Positions 1 to 13,115 of a stretch of DNA of 64,000 nt are shown one piece after another (position 1 is the first letter of the stretch; each line of letters begins with the position of its first letter). The position numbers were made by a program, and so were the translations under genes. Below the pieces are notes generated by a model, which ran no database searches, was not told where the DNA came from, and worked only from the letters and a program-made list of their open reading frames with translations. The DNA is from Lota lota (Eukaryota > Chordata > Actinopteri > Gadiformes > Lotidae), in the NCBI GenBank assembly GCA_026745465.1, contig JACYXH010000209.1, forward strand, positions 246,501 to 310,500, in the 5' to 3' direction.

Positions 1-768
1 TGAAAAGAGAAGAGACACTGAGAGGGAAGGAGAGAGAGGGAGAGAGTGAGAGGAAGGAAAGAGAATGAGGGAGAGAGTGAGGAAGAGTAAGGAGAATGTA
101 ACTATTCTACTGAATACATATTGTACTGAGAATGTACCTGTTCTACTGAATACATATTGTACTGAGGATGTACCTATTCTACTGAATACATATAGTAGAG
201 AATGTACCTATTCTACTGAATACATATTGTAGAGAATGTACCTATTCAACTGAACACATTTTGTACTGAGAATGTATCTATTCCACTGAATACATATTGT
301 ACTGATGATGTACTTATTCCATTGAGAATGACCCAGTCTATTTTTTGCAATTTATTATTGAAATCAGAAACGTTGACAGACATTTCATTATGTTGTCATT
401 CATGATTCAGAAATATAAACTAATGTTTAAAAAACTACAGATTATGTTATACAAACTAATCATCCAAACATGTTCTACACAACTGCAACCATTTACAATT
501 TTATAGCATTACACTTGAATAGTGTAATCTAAGAATTTCTAATGGGTTACATTTTATATTACAACGGGTTATTTTCTTAACTAATTGATCCTTGTTAAAA
601 GACAGCAGAGTATACATTATATACATTAATGCAGTTCTCTCAGATCTCACATAGCAGAGATTCTCAATCATGAAACAACATTTGTTTTGGTTGTTTGATT
701 ATCTTATCATCAAACAAAGGTCCTAGTCTGTTTGATTGACAGGTGAGATGATCAGGGGGGCAGAGTTT
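1..768 (-). pseudogene. Inverted 3' tail of a bloodthirsty-type TRIM gene
   Basis: Read on the minus strand, 768 down to about 725 encodes the last dozen residues of a B30.2 domain (ending APLIISPVNQTD, stop at about 725). The 3' flank then follows down to position 1. The same end and flank occur on the plus strand after TRIM copy 1 (3795-4650) and, more diverged, after TRIM copy 2. Homology stops abruptly near 768, where the sequence joins the 5' region of TRIM copy 1. It is therefore a decapitated, inverted duplicate with no RING, B-box or coiled coil. The left end of the window cuts the flank. Confidence 0.8.
100..320. repeat. 36-bp-class minisatellite of the TRIM 3' flank
   Basis: About six degenerate copies of a unit of roughly 36 bp with the core ACTGAATACATATTGTACTG. 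The same unit appears in opposite orientation at about 4450-4650 and again at about 46020-46270, each time downstream of a TRIM B30.2 coding end. Positions 1-100 are GA-rich simple sequence. Confidence 0.8.
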
Positions 769-902
769 CTAGTGAACAAGATCGGAACGAACGACGACGG
801 CGGCGGCGTAACGCACACGCAAGGTGAGAGTAGAGGAAACGGTGAGGCTGTGTATGGTTCGTTCGTATCGTATCGTCTCTTCCGGAGTACTCCAAACTCG
901 GA

Positions 903-953
903 CCGGAAGTGTCCTACCGATGGGCGGGCCCGAGCCTGGAGCTCTGTATAAAG
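903..953 (+). promoter_or_regulatory. Core promoter of TRIM copy 1
   Basis: An ETS-type CCGGAAGT site (903-910), a GC box GGGCGGG (922-928) and a TATA box TATAAAG (947-953) lie 60-110 bp upstream of the first ATG. The same three elements, with the same spacing, recur in front of TRIM copy 3. That conservation in a duplicate supports a real promoter. Assignment of the ETS and GC boxes rests on motif match only. Confidence 0.65.
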
Positions 954-1013
954 AGCCCTCTCTCTTGTTCAGGAAACGGAAGTTTACGCAAATCCAACCG
1001 ACGAAGGGACGAC

Positions 1014-3839
1014 ATGACGAAGAGACAACGTGAACCCGTTAGCCTCTCCGGAGACGAAGAACAAGACGTTTTAAAGCAGAGAGCCGGGACAGAAACATTC
1101 CAAGGTGGGTCCAACACATTGAACCTCTAATCCTCATTGTTGCCGTCCTGTCCGTAGGGCGCCATGTTGTACTGTAGCGTTAGCCCCACACGGGTCTCCT
1201 GCGCTCCGTGTGATCACGTGATGTTGATGCTTAGGGAAACCAACCTTCACGTGCTCTATTGTGTCGCCTCGTCGGGTTCCACCAGCGCGTGCTCGGTGCT
1301 CGGCGTCTTGTTTGGAGCGCGGCGCAGGCACGCGGGGCCGCGCTCTGTGCGCTTTGGTTGAACCCGACCAGGTGAGGCCAACACGGGACTTTAACAAAGT
1401 TAGTTTGGTGTTAAAGCATCAGGGCGTTCTTCACGAGGAGGACGCAGGCGTGAGTAGGGATGGGTCCCGAAACCGGGAGTAAACCGGGGCCCCTGGGGGT
1501 TGCCCTCGGGATACTATTACACACCGTAGTATATAAAGTGTAATCTAATCTAAGTATCGATGAGCTCCGACGTACCCGGCGCTGCAAGCGGTATTTGAGG
1601 AACAAAGTAAATAGATTTACTTCCTGGTGATCGTTCATCCAGAATGATTACCAGGAAAGGAAAAAAAGCAGATCTTCCTCCAGAAGAACTGTTCAGATAA
1701 GGCTTCAGGCCTTTTTGAGGCCCAGCTGCATGCAGACCCCATCCCTGTTGCTCTATGCCACTGTGTTTCTTTTCTCTTGTTTATTGATTTATTTTTGTTT
1801 GTATCACATTTCAATGTTCTCAATAGTATAGAGTCTATAAAAGTTATATATTCAAAACCTGTGTACGGTGTTGCTGTTGAAGAAAGATGTCTTGTTCCTA
1901 ACTTGTCTTCTTCTAAAAGAAGCGATAAGAGTAGCGGTAAAGTAGCGGCTGGATAAGCAGTATGGATCAGAGTAGTAGTGGCGTTAGAATCTTCCCTGTG
2001 TGTGAGTGCAGTTGGCTCCTTCATTCGCGGTGGTAGCGGTGTGAGAGTCCATAGTGACCAGTGTGTTTATGTTCAGTGCTGTTGTACTGACCTGTTGGCT
2101 CAAGAGCTTTGCTTGAAATAACAACACATTTATGAATATTAACACATTATTACATGTATACAACATATAACGTATAGTTTAAATGGTAATTAAATTTTCA
2201 TATTTTTTTCCTAGGAATGGCATCCAATTCTTCCTGGTTTGAGGATAACCTTTCATGTCCCATCTGTCTGGATGTGTTCAACAGCCCAGTCACCACACCA
2301 TGTGGACACAACTTCTGCAGAACCTGTATAACAACACACTGGGATGGCCAAGTCCAGTATAAATGTCCTGTTTGTAACAAACTGTTCCAGACAAGACCTG
2401 ATTTACAGGTCAATACCTTCATATCAGAGATGGCTGATCAGTTTAGAAGGTCTGTACGAGTCAAAGAGCAGCCTTGTGTTGAACCAGGAGAAGTTCCCTG
2501 TGACGTCTGTACTGGGACCCAGCTGAAGGCTGTGAAGTCCTGCCTAGTGTGTTTTATCTCTTACTGCCAAACCCACCTGGAGCCTCATCAGAGAGTCGCA
2601 GTCCTGAAGAAACATCGGCTGGTCGAGCCTATGGACCGTCTGGAAGACAGGATGTGTAAGAAACATGACCGACTTCTGGAGCTCTTCTGCCAGACTGAAC
2701 AGGTGTGTGTGTGTCTGTGCTGCACAGTGACAGACCACAAGTCCCATCCTGTTGTGTCTCTAAAAGAGGAATATGAAGTGAAGACGGCCCAGCTGGGGAA
2801 GATTGAGTCTGAAGTTCAGCAGATGATCCAGGAGAGACAACGAAAGATTCAGGAGATTAAAGACACAGTGGACCGCAGCAAAGCAGACGCAGACAGAGAG
2901 ATAGCTGATGGTGTGCAGGTCTTCACTGCTCTGAAGCGCTCTATTGAAAAGTGGCAGGATGAGTTCAACCAAACGGTTAAAGAGAGACTGAAATCCACAG
3001 AGAAACAAGTTGAAGACCTCGTCAAAAAGCTGGAGCAGGAAATAGGAGATCTGACCAATAGAAGCTCAGAGGTGAAGCAGCTCTCACACACTGAAGACCA
3101 CCTCCACTTCCTCCAGACCTTCAGATCCCTGAAGGATCCTCCACCCACCAGGGACTGGACAACGGTGGAGGTCCGTCCTCCGTCATACGTAGGGACCTTG
3201 TGGAGATCCCTGGATCAGCTGGAGGATACACTGGACATGGAGATGAAGAAGCTGCGTGATGATGCTGAACTGAAGAGGGTCCAGCAGTATGAAGTAGATG
3301 TGACTCTGGATCCTGATACAACTCATCCCCATCTCATCCTGTCTGAGGATGGGAAACAAGTCCATGATGGAGATGTAGGGAAGAAACTCCCAGACAACCC
3401 TAAGAGATTTACACGGTATCTATTTGTTCTCGCGAGGCAGAGCTTCTCCTCAGGGAGATTTTACTTTGAGGTCCATATTAAAGACAAGACTGCATGGGTT
3501 TTAGGAGTGGCCAGAGAGTCCATTAACAGAAAAGATGTGATCAGTTTGACCCCTAAGAATGGCTCCTGGACTCTTTTCTTAGACAACGATCGGTTGATAT
3601 TTAGTGATAACCCTGCTGTCCATCTCCCTCTGAGAGCTGAGCTCCAGAAGGTGGGGGTGTTTGTTGATTATGATGAGGGTCTGGTCTCCTTCTATGATGT
3701 GGAAGCCAGGGTTCTTATCTACTCTGCTACTGGCTGCACCTTTAGTGAGCCTCTCTATCCATTCCTCTGCCCAGACTTTTGTGATGCAGGTAAAAACTCT
3801 TCCCCCCTGATCATCTCACCTGTCAATCAAACAGACTAG
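1014..3839 (+). CDS. TRIM E3 ubiquitin ligase, bloodthirsty-type (RING, B-boxes, coiled coil, B30.2), copy 1
   Basis: Two coding exons: 1014-1104 (ATG; donor AAG|GTGGGT) and 2215-3839 (acceptor CTAG|GA). The phase-1 junction restores a Gly codon and leaves the second exon's ATG (2217) in frame, giving 571 aa. Exon 1 encodes a 30-residue polar leader. Numbered from the internal Met, the RING ligands are C14, C17, C29, H31, C34, C37, C50 and C53. B-box-like Cys/His clusters follow (about 93-180), then a coiled coil (about 185-300) and PRY-SPRY (about 355-540). The family transfers ubiquitin in the cytoplasm, and many fish members act in antiviral signalling; the target here is unknown. There is no intron between coiled coil and B30.2, as in bloodthirsty-related TRIMs. 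No disabling change is seen. The 1105-2214 intron is highly similar to that of copy 3. If exon 1 is skipped, translation could start at 2217 (540 aa). Confidence 0.88.
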
Positions 3840-3854
3840 GACCTTTTGTTTGAT

Positions 3855-3860
3855 AATAAA
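3855..3860 (+). terminator. Polyadenylation signal of TRIM copy 1
   Basis: AATAAA lies 16 nt after the stop codon. The 3' flank to about 4440 is AT-rich and holds two partial repeats of itself (around 3890-4000 and 4100-4200), with no other gene. Confidence 0.5.
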
Positions 3861-4449
3861 ATAATCAAACGACCAAAACCACTAATGTTGTTTCCTGCAT
3901 GGGAATCTCTACTATTTTTATCTAAGAGAACTGCATTCATTTTGTACTGCTGTCATTTAACAAGGATAAATTCATTAAGAAAATAACCCTGAAAATGTAC
4001 AGTTTTTTTTAACAAAACGTTTTTATTAGTCTATACCTCTGAATTATGAATGACAACGTAATAAAACGTTTATTCGCTTTTTATTTTGTACACATGTTTC
4101 ATGATTGAGAATATCTGCTATGTGAGATCTGAGAGAACTGCATTAATGTATATAATGTATAATCTGTTGTCTTTTAACAAGGATCAATTTGTTAAGAAAA
4201 TAACCCTTACTAATATAAAATGTAACCCCTTAGAAATTCTTAGATTACACTCTATTGTTGAAGTGTAATGCTATAAAATTGTAGACGGTTGCAGTTGTTT
4301 AGAACATGTTTGGATGATTAGTTTGTATAACATAATCTGTAGTTTTTTAAACATTCGTTTATATTTCTGAATCATGAATGACAACATAATGAAATGTTTG
4401 TGAACTTTTCTGATTTCAACAGTAAATTGCAAAAAATGTAATGGGTCAT

Positions 4450-4650
4450 TCTCATTGGAATAAGTACATCATCAGTACAATATGTATTCAGTAGAATAGA
4501 TACATTCTCAGTACAATATGTATTCAGTGTAATACATTATCAGTGCAATAGGTACATTCTCAGTACAATATGTAGTGGAATATGTCAATTTTCAGTGGTA
4601 TAGGTACTTTCTCAGTACAATTTGTATTAAGTAGAGTAGGTACATTATTA
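4450..4650. repeat. 36-bp-class minisatellite downstream of TRIM copy 1
   Basis: Degenerate tandem units with the core AGTACAATATGTATTCAGT. They are the reverse complement of the array at 100-320 and the same family as at 46020-46270. From 4651 to 4844 I see no feature. Confidence 0.75.
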
Positions 4651-4844
4651 GGGAGATATAAAAAATGTACATTTGTTGCCTAAAACCCCTATTTTACACA
4701 TTTTGGGATTCATGGAAGGATTAAAATCACTGATTGATTGCACACGTTTGTAGCTGATGAGCCAGTCAATGACTTAATGTCCACCATACAACAACCCAAC
4801 ATGTGTTACACCTTACACAAAGGTCACAGTGACTACATGTAAAG

Positions 4845-5822
4845 ATGGGCGGGCGGACATGTGCACACGCACAGAAACGCATAGTACACACACACAAAGT
4901 GCACACACACATAGTACACACACACACACGCATAGTACATATACACATATAGTACGCACGCGCACACACACACGCATAGTACACACACACAGTACGCATG
5001 CGCACACATACAGTACATGCACACGGTACACATACAGACAAAAACAAATTTGTTACACACACATAAATACACGCAGAGGTTATATTTACTCTTTCATGTA
5101 CTTCAGTAACTTTTTGAATAGATTACTTTTAAGAGTAGTTTTATTGTAACATACTTTTCACTCTTACTCAAGTCAGAGAGGGAGAGATTTGTTGTGTCTG
5201 TTTTTGCCTTCATTCATGTTATTTTGTAAAGATTTAATGTTATTGTGTGTTTCATTTGAAGGGATACATGCTATTTTATGTGTTGTTAATGTCTATTAAA
5301 CAAGCATATACAATGTAATATTTGTCTATTTACGTTCATCTTGCTCTGCTTCTTACAACAATAAAACATTTGGTATGAAGTAACTCAGTACTTGAGTAGT
5401 CTTTTCACTGGATACTTTCTTACTCTTCCTCAAGTCATTATCTAATGACTACTTTTACTCATGTTAAATTGTTTTGAACATTGTGGAGCCAATCTCAATA
5501 TTGTGTTATGTAGTGTAGTCCTACTCTATATTTGAGAGGATCACTCGTATGAGAGGGACATGAAATGACCTTCAAGGTGATTTAAAACTGCCAGGACCGT
5601 CTCAACACATAAATCAATGGTGATGACGTAGGTTCATGTTTTTCAGGTTAGCCAGTTGCACTGACGTCATCTAACCTGCAGATGGTGCTACGGTGCACCT
5701 TTTTCTAGTGTTTCAAAACGGACCTTCAAATCAATTGGTTTAATATTCTCAAGAAGTTTAAATTATTCATGTAGGCCTATAGCTTCAGTCTCCACTTTAC
5801 TAGCTAGAGTTGAATGAAACAG
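4845..5822 (+). repeat. Inverted orphan copy of the NLR 3' untranslated block
   Basis: This stretch is the reverse complement of 14698-15957, the sequence just downstream of the NLR 1 stop codon. The match runs from the GCATAGTACACAC minisatellite (about 4870-5060), through an AATAAA at 5360-5365, to the segment around 5700-5822 that matches 14698-14800. About 100 bp (5605-5700) is extra here. No B30.2 exon precedes it, so only the 3' end was copied. A related block follows NLR 2 at 56285-57024. Confidence 0.8.
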
Positions 5823-5939
5823 ACATAACTGCACAATACAGCAGTGTTGGCATTTAACAAACTGTAGGCCCGGAAACAACTATGTTCATATAATTAGTCA
5901 GCAGTGTTTTTTATATCGTGGTGATCATCATTTTGATGT

Positions 5940-6044
5940 TCTAATACACACACGCATGCACACACACAAACACGCACACACGCTTACACACACACGCACA
6001 CACACACACAAACACGCACAAACACACACACACACGCACATACA

Positions 6045-6084
<40 letters not shown>
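5940..6084. repeat. (CA)n microsatellite
   Basis: Imperfect then perfect CA repeat directly abutting an NLR leader copy. This matches the arrangement at 39100-39168, 41169-41282 and 42130-42252. Confidence 0.9.
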
Positions 6085-6086
<2 letters not shown>

Positions 6087-6281
6087 AAACCCGGAGCGCT
6101 GCTTCCTCTACTTCCTACTCTGACTGAATCCGCTGTCTGCTGCTCTCATAGCTCTGCTGCTCGTGTGTGCACTTTGCGTGTGCACGCCGGGGCGCGTTCC
6201 TGCAGCGAGCGTAGCGGCAATAAAGAGATCTGTTCTCTCTTCTTCTTCTTTTGTTGAATGTTGGATCGGGGCTGGATGAAT
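6085..6281 (-). repeat. Detached copy of the NLR leader/promoter segment
   Basis: About 195 bp, from ACCAAACCCGGAGCG to GGATCGGGGCTGG, is nearly identical to 39168-39361 upstream of NLR 1. Reverse-complement copies occur at 40983-41170 and 41945-42131. No NLR coding exon follows within reach, so this copy looks orphaned. From 6282 to 6660 there is a GA repeat (6330-6372), a C run (6620-6643) and no gene. Confidence 0.75.
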
Positions 6282-6661
6282 AGTATTCGGGGAAGCCGAA
6301 TGATGAATATTGATTCATGGATGGATGAATGAGAGAGAGTGAGTGAGTGAGTGAGTGAGAGAGAGAGAGAGACTGACTCTCAGCCCCGCCCACTGGCTCC
6401 CCATACCAGAGAGGCAAACACAGAGGAACCAGCAGTCAGAGAGTCATCACACCGTGCAAGGGAAGTTCCTATCACAGCATCCAAACAGTCTAGAGGATAC
6501 GGATTCAGGAATGCGTTTTCACATTCTCACAGAAAAGTCTAAACATGAAACAAAGGAAATTCAAAACCAGTGTACTGGGTCTTAGTGATACGCATCTGTC
6601 CAGTATTTGAATCCACTACTCCCCCCCCCCCCCCCCCCCCCCCTTCCTTCTTTCTTTTGCC

Positions 6662-9265
<2,604 letters not shown>

Positions 9266-9979
9266 GACCCCCCTTGTTCTCCCATGTTTAGTCATATTCC
9301 ACGGTCAACATTTTGGTAGTAGTAGTAGTGGGGTTTGTCAACACTTAAACAATAGAGAGGAGATACGGATTAAAAACATAACTTTCATAGATTAGAGTGT
9401 GTGTGTGTGTTTCGTCACACGTGATAGTAAATCGACACGACCAACAACACAATTGCTACTAGTTCATATTATGTACTTAGGAGTCCGCTATTAGGCAGCT
9501 TGGAATTAGCATTAACATTAACCGTACTAGCGACGGCACGGTGTAGCACTGAGCTATGGCACGCTTTAGCGTTGTGAGTTTAAGCCCTCCTAGTTTTGTG
9601 ATCGGCCAACAGTCATTTTTGACGTGAGCTAAATAACACGGACTAAGTCAATTGCCTTTCATGGTCATAAGACATGGCAAGTTGACAGTGGCGTAAGCAG
9701 ATCATTAAGGCACCCGGTGCTATAATACAAAGTATCACAAAGTTGGCGTGGGTCGTAACCATGGATATAACACTCCTTCATAGAACACTGGCTCTTTAAG
9801 ATAATTCCAGCTGAAACAGTGGGTTCACTGGCTCTTCACTGGTTCACAGGAACCGCACCTTCTCTGTGATAGCCAGAGAGGGGCTGTGGTATGTGGTTCT
9901 TGGGTCAGTTCCAGTATGACTCACATCCTAGGAAGGAAGCGATGTTGTCGGAATAGAGTTTTCAGGGCAAGCGAAGGCT

Positions 9980-10016
<37 letters not shown>

Positions 10017-10377
10017 AATTTACACAGTGGTGTAGTGGTGCCTTGAGAAGTGGGTATACTCTTAATTTTTTAAGCAGCCAGTCCAGCAAAGGAGAAGCAC
10101 CCTGTGTTATAAACAGTGACATGTAAGACTATTCTTGCATATTTAGTTCACCTAAAAATGGGCCTGTAGTATGTTCCCATTGTCACTTAACTATTCCCTC
10201 ACCTTCTAAGTAGTCTATGGGCCAGTAGTTTATTTTGTCAACTGTCTCTTGCAACAGATAGCGTAGGCCAGAGTGTGGCACCATTATAAAATGAACTTTT
10301 GTCAAGGGGCAGTTTACAAATGTTACTGGTCCTACACAGGCCTAATGCATGAATAGAAGATTTATTAAAGATGAGAC
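9266..10377. other. Gene-free stretch upstream of the NXPE gene
   Basis: I see no coding region here. It holds a (CA)n tract at about 9980-10012 and otherwise unique-looking sequence up to the LTR. It may include the NXPE promoter, but no clear element stands out. Confidence 0.5.
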
Positions 10378-10702
10378 TGTGGTGAGGGGGGGCGTGGCCT
10401 AGCGCCGGCTGCAGCTAGAAGGGGCGGAGCTGCTCAATTGGGGCCACAGACGCAGCTGTAGGGGATGAGGGCGATTAGGAAGCTATTAAAAGACTGACTT
10501 GTGTTGTGCTCTCCCCACAGTGAGGTCGGGTCCAGTCACGAGGTGGACTGGCCGTAAGAGACAGAGAGATCGCACGTCCCCAGCAGGACGTTGATTGTGC
10601 ATTTTGTGTTTGAACATTAAGAGACAATAAAAACGGGAGTTTTGCCTCCGTACTCCTCGTGGTGTGTTGTTTGCCCTGGATTGTAGCCTGATAGTTGCTA
10701 CA
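10378..10702 (+). mobile_element. 5' LTR of a Ty3/gypsy-type retrotransposon
   Basis: A 325-bp block bounded by TG...CA recurs complete at 12569-12893 (also 325 bp) and as a 5' fragment at 11581-11703. It holds a near-terminal AATAAA (about 10625), as expected of the R/U5 part of an LTR. A primer-binding-like site follows two bases downstream. Confidence 0.8.
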
Positions 10703-10703
10703 T

Positions 10704-10721
10704 TGGTGCCTGAACAGGGAC
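10704..10721 (+). other. Retrotransposon primer-binding site, tRNA-Lys-like
   Basis: TGGTGCCTGAACAGGGAC directly follows the LTR. From memory it is two changes from the 18-nt site complementary to tRNA-Lys3, so lysine tRNA priming is inferred, not shown. Confidence 0.55.
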
Positions 10722-10732
10722 CTGAGGAGGTC

Positions 10733-10734
<2 letters not shown>

Positions 10735-10811
<77 letters not shown>

Positions 10812-11075
10812 ATATATATATTTTTCAGACAAAAGAAATGGTTGTATTTACAAACGTAACAAATTTACAAAAGGATATGAAGTTCAACTCCAGCATCGTC
10901 TTAAAACAAAACAGGGCCCATTAACAGAGCCTGGGGTTGAGAAAATAAACAAATAAGACCCCTTGTACAAATTATAAATCATTAGTATAATGAAGTTGGT
11001 GGAAAACTTATTAATGATGGAATATAATTTTTTCATACACTAGATTTAAGTGTGTGTGTGTGTGTGTGTGTGGAA
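10735..11075. repeat. (AT)n tract and degenerate internal sequence
   Basis: About 75 bp of (TA)n interrupts the element right after the primer-binding region. AT-rich sequence without coding capacity follows, then a (TG)n tract at about 11050-11072. The expected gag and most of pol are missing. Confidence 0.85.
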
Positions 11076-11580
11076 TGGCCACTTGGTTGACCGTTGTCAA
11101 CCAACGGTGGTGATGTTTGTTCAATGGTCCGGCTCTTTCATCGTGGACTCGCCATCCACGTTACTGCACTTTCCCGTTCACTCCGTCGGGCCCCTGCGTG
11201 TCGGGCCCCTGCGCGTCGGGCCCCTGCGTGTCGGGCCCCTGCGTGTCGGGCCCCTGCGTGTCGGGCTCCTGCGTGTCAGGCCCCTGCGTGTCGGGGGACG
11301 GCGTGTCGGGCCCCTGCGTTACTACCTCCTGGGGCGCCCGTTCACCCTCTGTTCGGACCACGCCCCCCTGCAATGGCTCCACCGCATGAAGGACACCAAC
11401 CCTCGGATCACACGGTGGTACCTGGCCTTACAGCCACTTCACTTCAGGGTGGTCCATAGGCCGGGGGCGCAGATGGTGGTGGTGGACTTCCTCTCCCGAC
11501 TGCCTGAACTGGAGGGGGGGGGGGGTGGGAGTTGGCTGTCGGCCGGACGGCTCCCCGGCCTAAGTGGGGCGGTGGGGATA
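11076..11580 (+). mobile_element. Ty3/gypsy pol fragment (RNase H region), unit 1, with coding minisatellite
   Basis: After about 9 tandem 15-bp units (CCCCTGCGTGTCGGG type, 11185-11320) an open frame reads YYLLGRPFTLCSDHAPLQWL and then RWYLALQPLHFRVVHRPG. This is the end of the RT/RNase H region of Ty3/gypsy polymerases, including the SDH motif. The frame then runs into a G-rich tract. A purine-rich polypurine-like tract (about 11563-11578) abuts the truncated LTR. Integrase and protease are absent. Confidence 0.8.
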
Positions 11581-11702
11581 TGTGGTGAGGGGGGGCGTGG
11601 CCTAGCGCCGGCTGCAGCTAGAAGGGGCGGAGCGGCTCAATTGGGGCCACAGACGCAGCTGTAGGGGATGAGCGCGATTAGGAAGCTATTAAAAGATTGA
11701 CT

Positions 11703-11703
<1 letters not shown>
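11581..11703 (+). mobile_element. Truncated internal LTR
   Basis: The first ~123 bp of the LTR is followed without transition by (TG)n. This marks the junction of an internal tandem duplication of the unit (TG)n - pol fragment - LTR start. Confidence 0.8.

Positions 11704-11780
<77 letters not shown>
11704..11780. repeat. (TG)n microsatellite
   Basis: About 38 uninterrupted TG units. The corresponding tract of the first unit (11050-11072) has about 11. Confidence 0.95.
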
Positions 11781-11782
<2 letters not shown>

Positions 11783-12568
11783 AATGGCCACTTGGTTGAC
11801 AGTTGTCAACAAACGGTGGTGATGTTTGTTCAATGGTCCGGCTCTTTCATCGTGGACTCGTATTCCACGTTACTGCACTTTCCCGTTCACTCCATCGGGC
11901 TCCTGCGTGTCGGGCTCCTGCGTGTCGGGCTCCTGCGTGTCAGGCTCCTGCGTGTCGGGCTCCTGCTTGTCGGGCTTCTGCGTGTCGGGCTCCTGCGTGT
12001 CAGAGGACAGCGTGTCGGGCTCCTGCGTGTCGGGCTCCTGCGTGTCGGGCTCCTGCGTGTCAGGGGACAGCGTGTCGGGCTCCTGCGTGTCAGGGGACAG
12101 CGTGTCGGGCCCCTGCGTGTCGGGCCCCTGCGTGTCGGGCTCCAGCGTGTCTGGCCCCTGCGTGTCTGGCCCCTGCGTGTCTGGCCCCTGCGTGTCTGGC
12201 CCCAGCGTGTCGGGCTCCTGCGTGTCGGGCTCCTGCGTGTCAGGGGACAGCGTGTCGGGCTCCTGCGTTTCGGGGGACGGCGTGTCGGGCCCCTGCGTTA
12301 CTACCTCCTGGGGCGCCCGTTCACCCTCTGTTCGGACCACGCCCCCCTGCAATGGCTCCACCGCATGAAGGACACCAACCCACGGATCACACGGTGGTAC
12401 CTGGCCTTACAGCCACTTCACTTCAGGGTGGTCCATAGGCCGGGGGCGCAGATGGTGGTGGCGGACTTCCTCTCCCGACTGCCTGAACTGGAGGGGGGGG
12501 GGGGGGGGGGGGGGGGGAGTTGGCTGTCGGCCGGACAGCTCCCCGGCCTAAGTGGGGCGGTGGGGATA
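11781..12568 (+). mobile_element. Ty3/gypsy pol fragment, unit 2, with expanded coding minisatellite
   Basis: Near-copy of 11072-11580 in which the 15-bp minisatellite (about 11895-12300) has grown to about 27 units encoding LLRVG/PLRVG/GQRVG-like pentapeptides in frame with YYLLGRPFTLCSDHAP. A long G run (about 12492-12517) follows the RNase H fragment. A purine-rich tract precedes the terminal LTR. Confidence 0.8.
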
Positions 12569-12893
12569 TGTGGTGAGGGGGGGCGTGGCCTAGCGCCGGC
12601 TGCAGCTAGAAGGGGCGGAGCGGCTCAATTGGGGCCACAGACGCAGCTGTAGGGGATGAGCGCGATTAGGAAGCTATTAAAAGATTGACTTGTGTTGTGC
12701 TCTCCCCACAGTGAGGTCGGGTCCAGTCACGAGGTGGACTGGCCGTAAGAGACAGAGAGATCGCACGTCCCCAGCAGGACGTTGATTGTGCATTTTGTGT
12801 TTGAACATTAAGAGACAATAAAAACGGAACTTTTGCCCCCGTACTCCTCGTGGTGTGTTGTTTGCCCTGGATTGTAGCCTGATAGTTGCTACA
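12569..12893 (+). mobile_element. 3' LTR of the Ty3/gypsy-type element
   Basis: 325 bp, nearly identical to 10378-10702 (about four visible differences). I see no clear target-site duplication outside the two outer LTRs. Loss of the original flanks or assembly by rearrangement could explain that. Confidence 0.8.
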
Positions 12894-12953
12894 ACGATGC
12901 ACACACAGATGCGCACACACACACACACACACACAGACACATACTCCCACACG

Positions 12954-12984
<31 letters not shown>

Positions 12985-13115
12985 CGATGCATGCACGCAC
13001 GCACGCATGCACACACACACGCACGCACACACACCGATGCATGCACGCATGCACACACACACACACACACGCAGACACACGCACGCACACACGCGCACAC
13101 ACAGACACACAAACT
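12894..13115. repeat. (CA)n-rich compound microsatellite
   Basis: CA repeats interspersed with GATGCATGCACGCACGC motifs. All long open frames here are repeat artefacts. Confidence 0.9.

Noticed and set aside
736..951. Frame overlapping the TRIM copy 1 promoter
   Set aside because: It crosses the junction between the inverted TRIM tail and the promoter and has no homology of its own.
4766..5149. Open frames on both strands in CA/GT-rich DNA
   Set aside because: They consist of VCV/HTHTHT repeats produced by the dinucleotide tract and lie in a copy of an untranslated block. The same holds for 12666-13139, 15387-16106, 38800-39207, 41132-41386, 42092-42449, 54821-55746 and 56669-57048.
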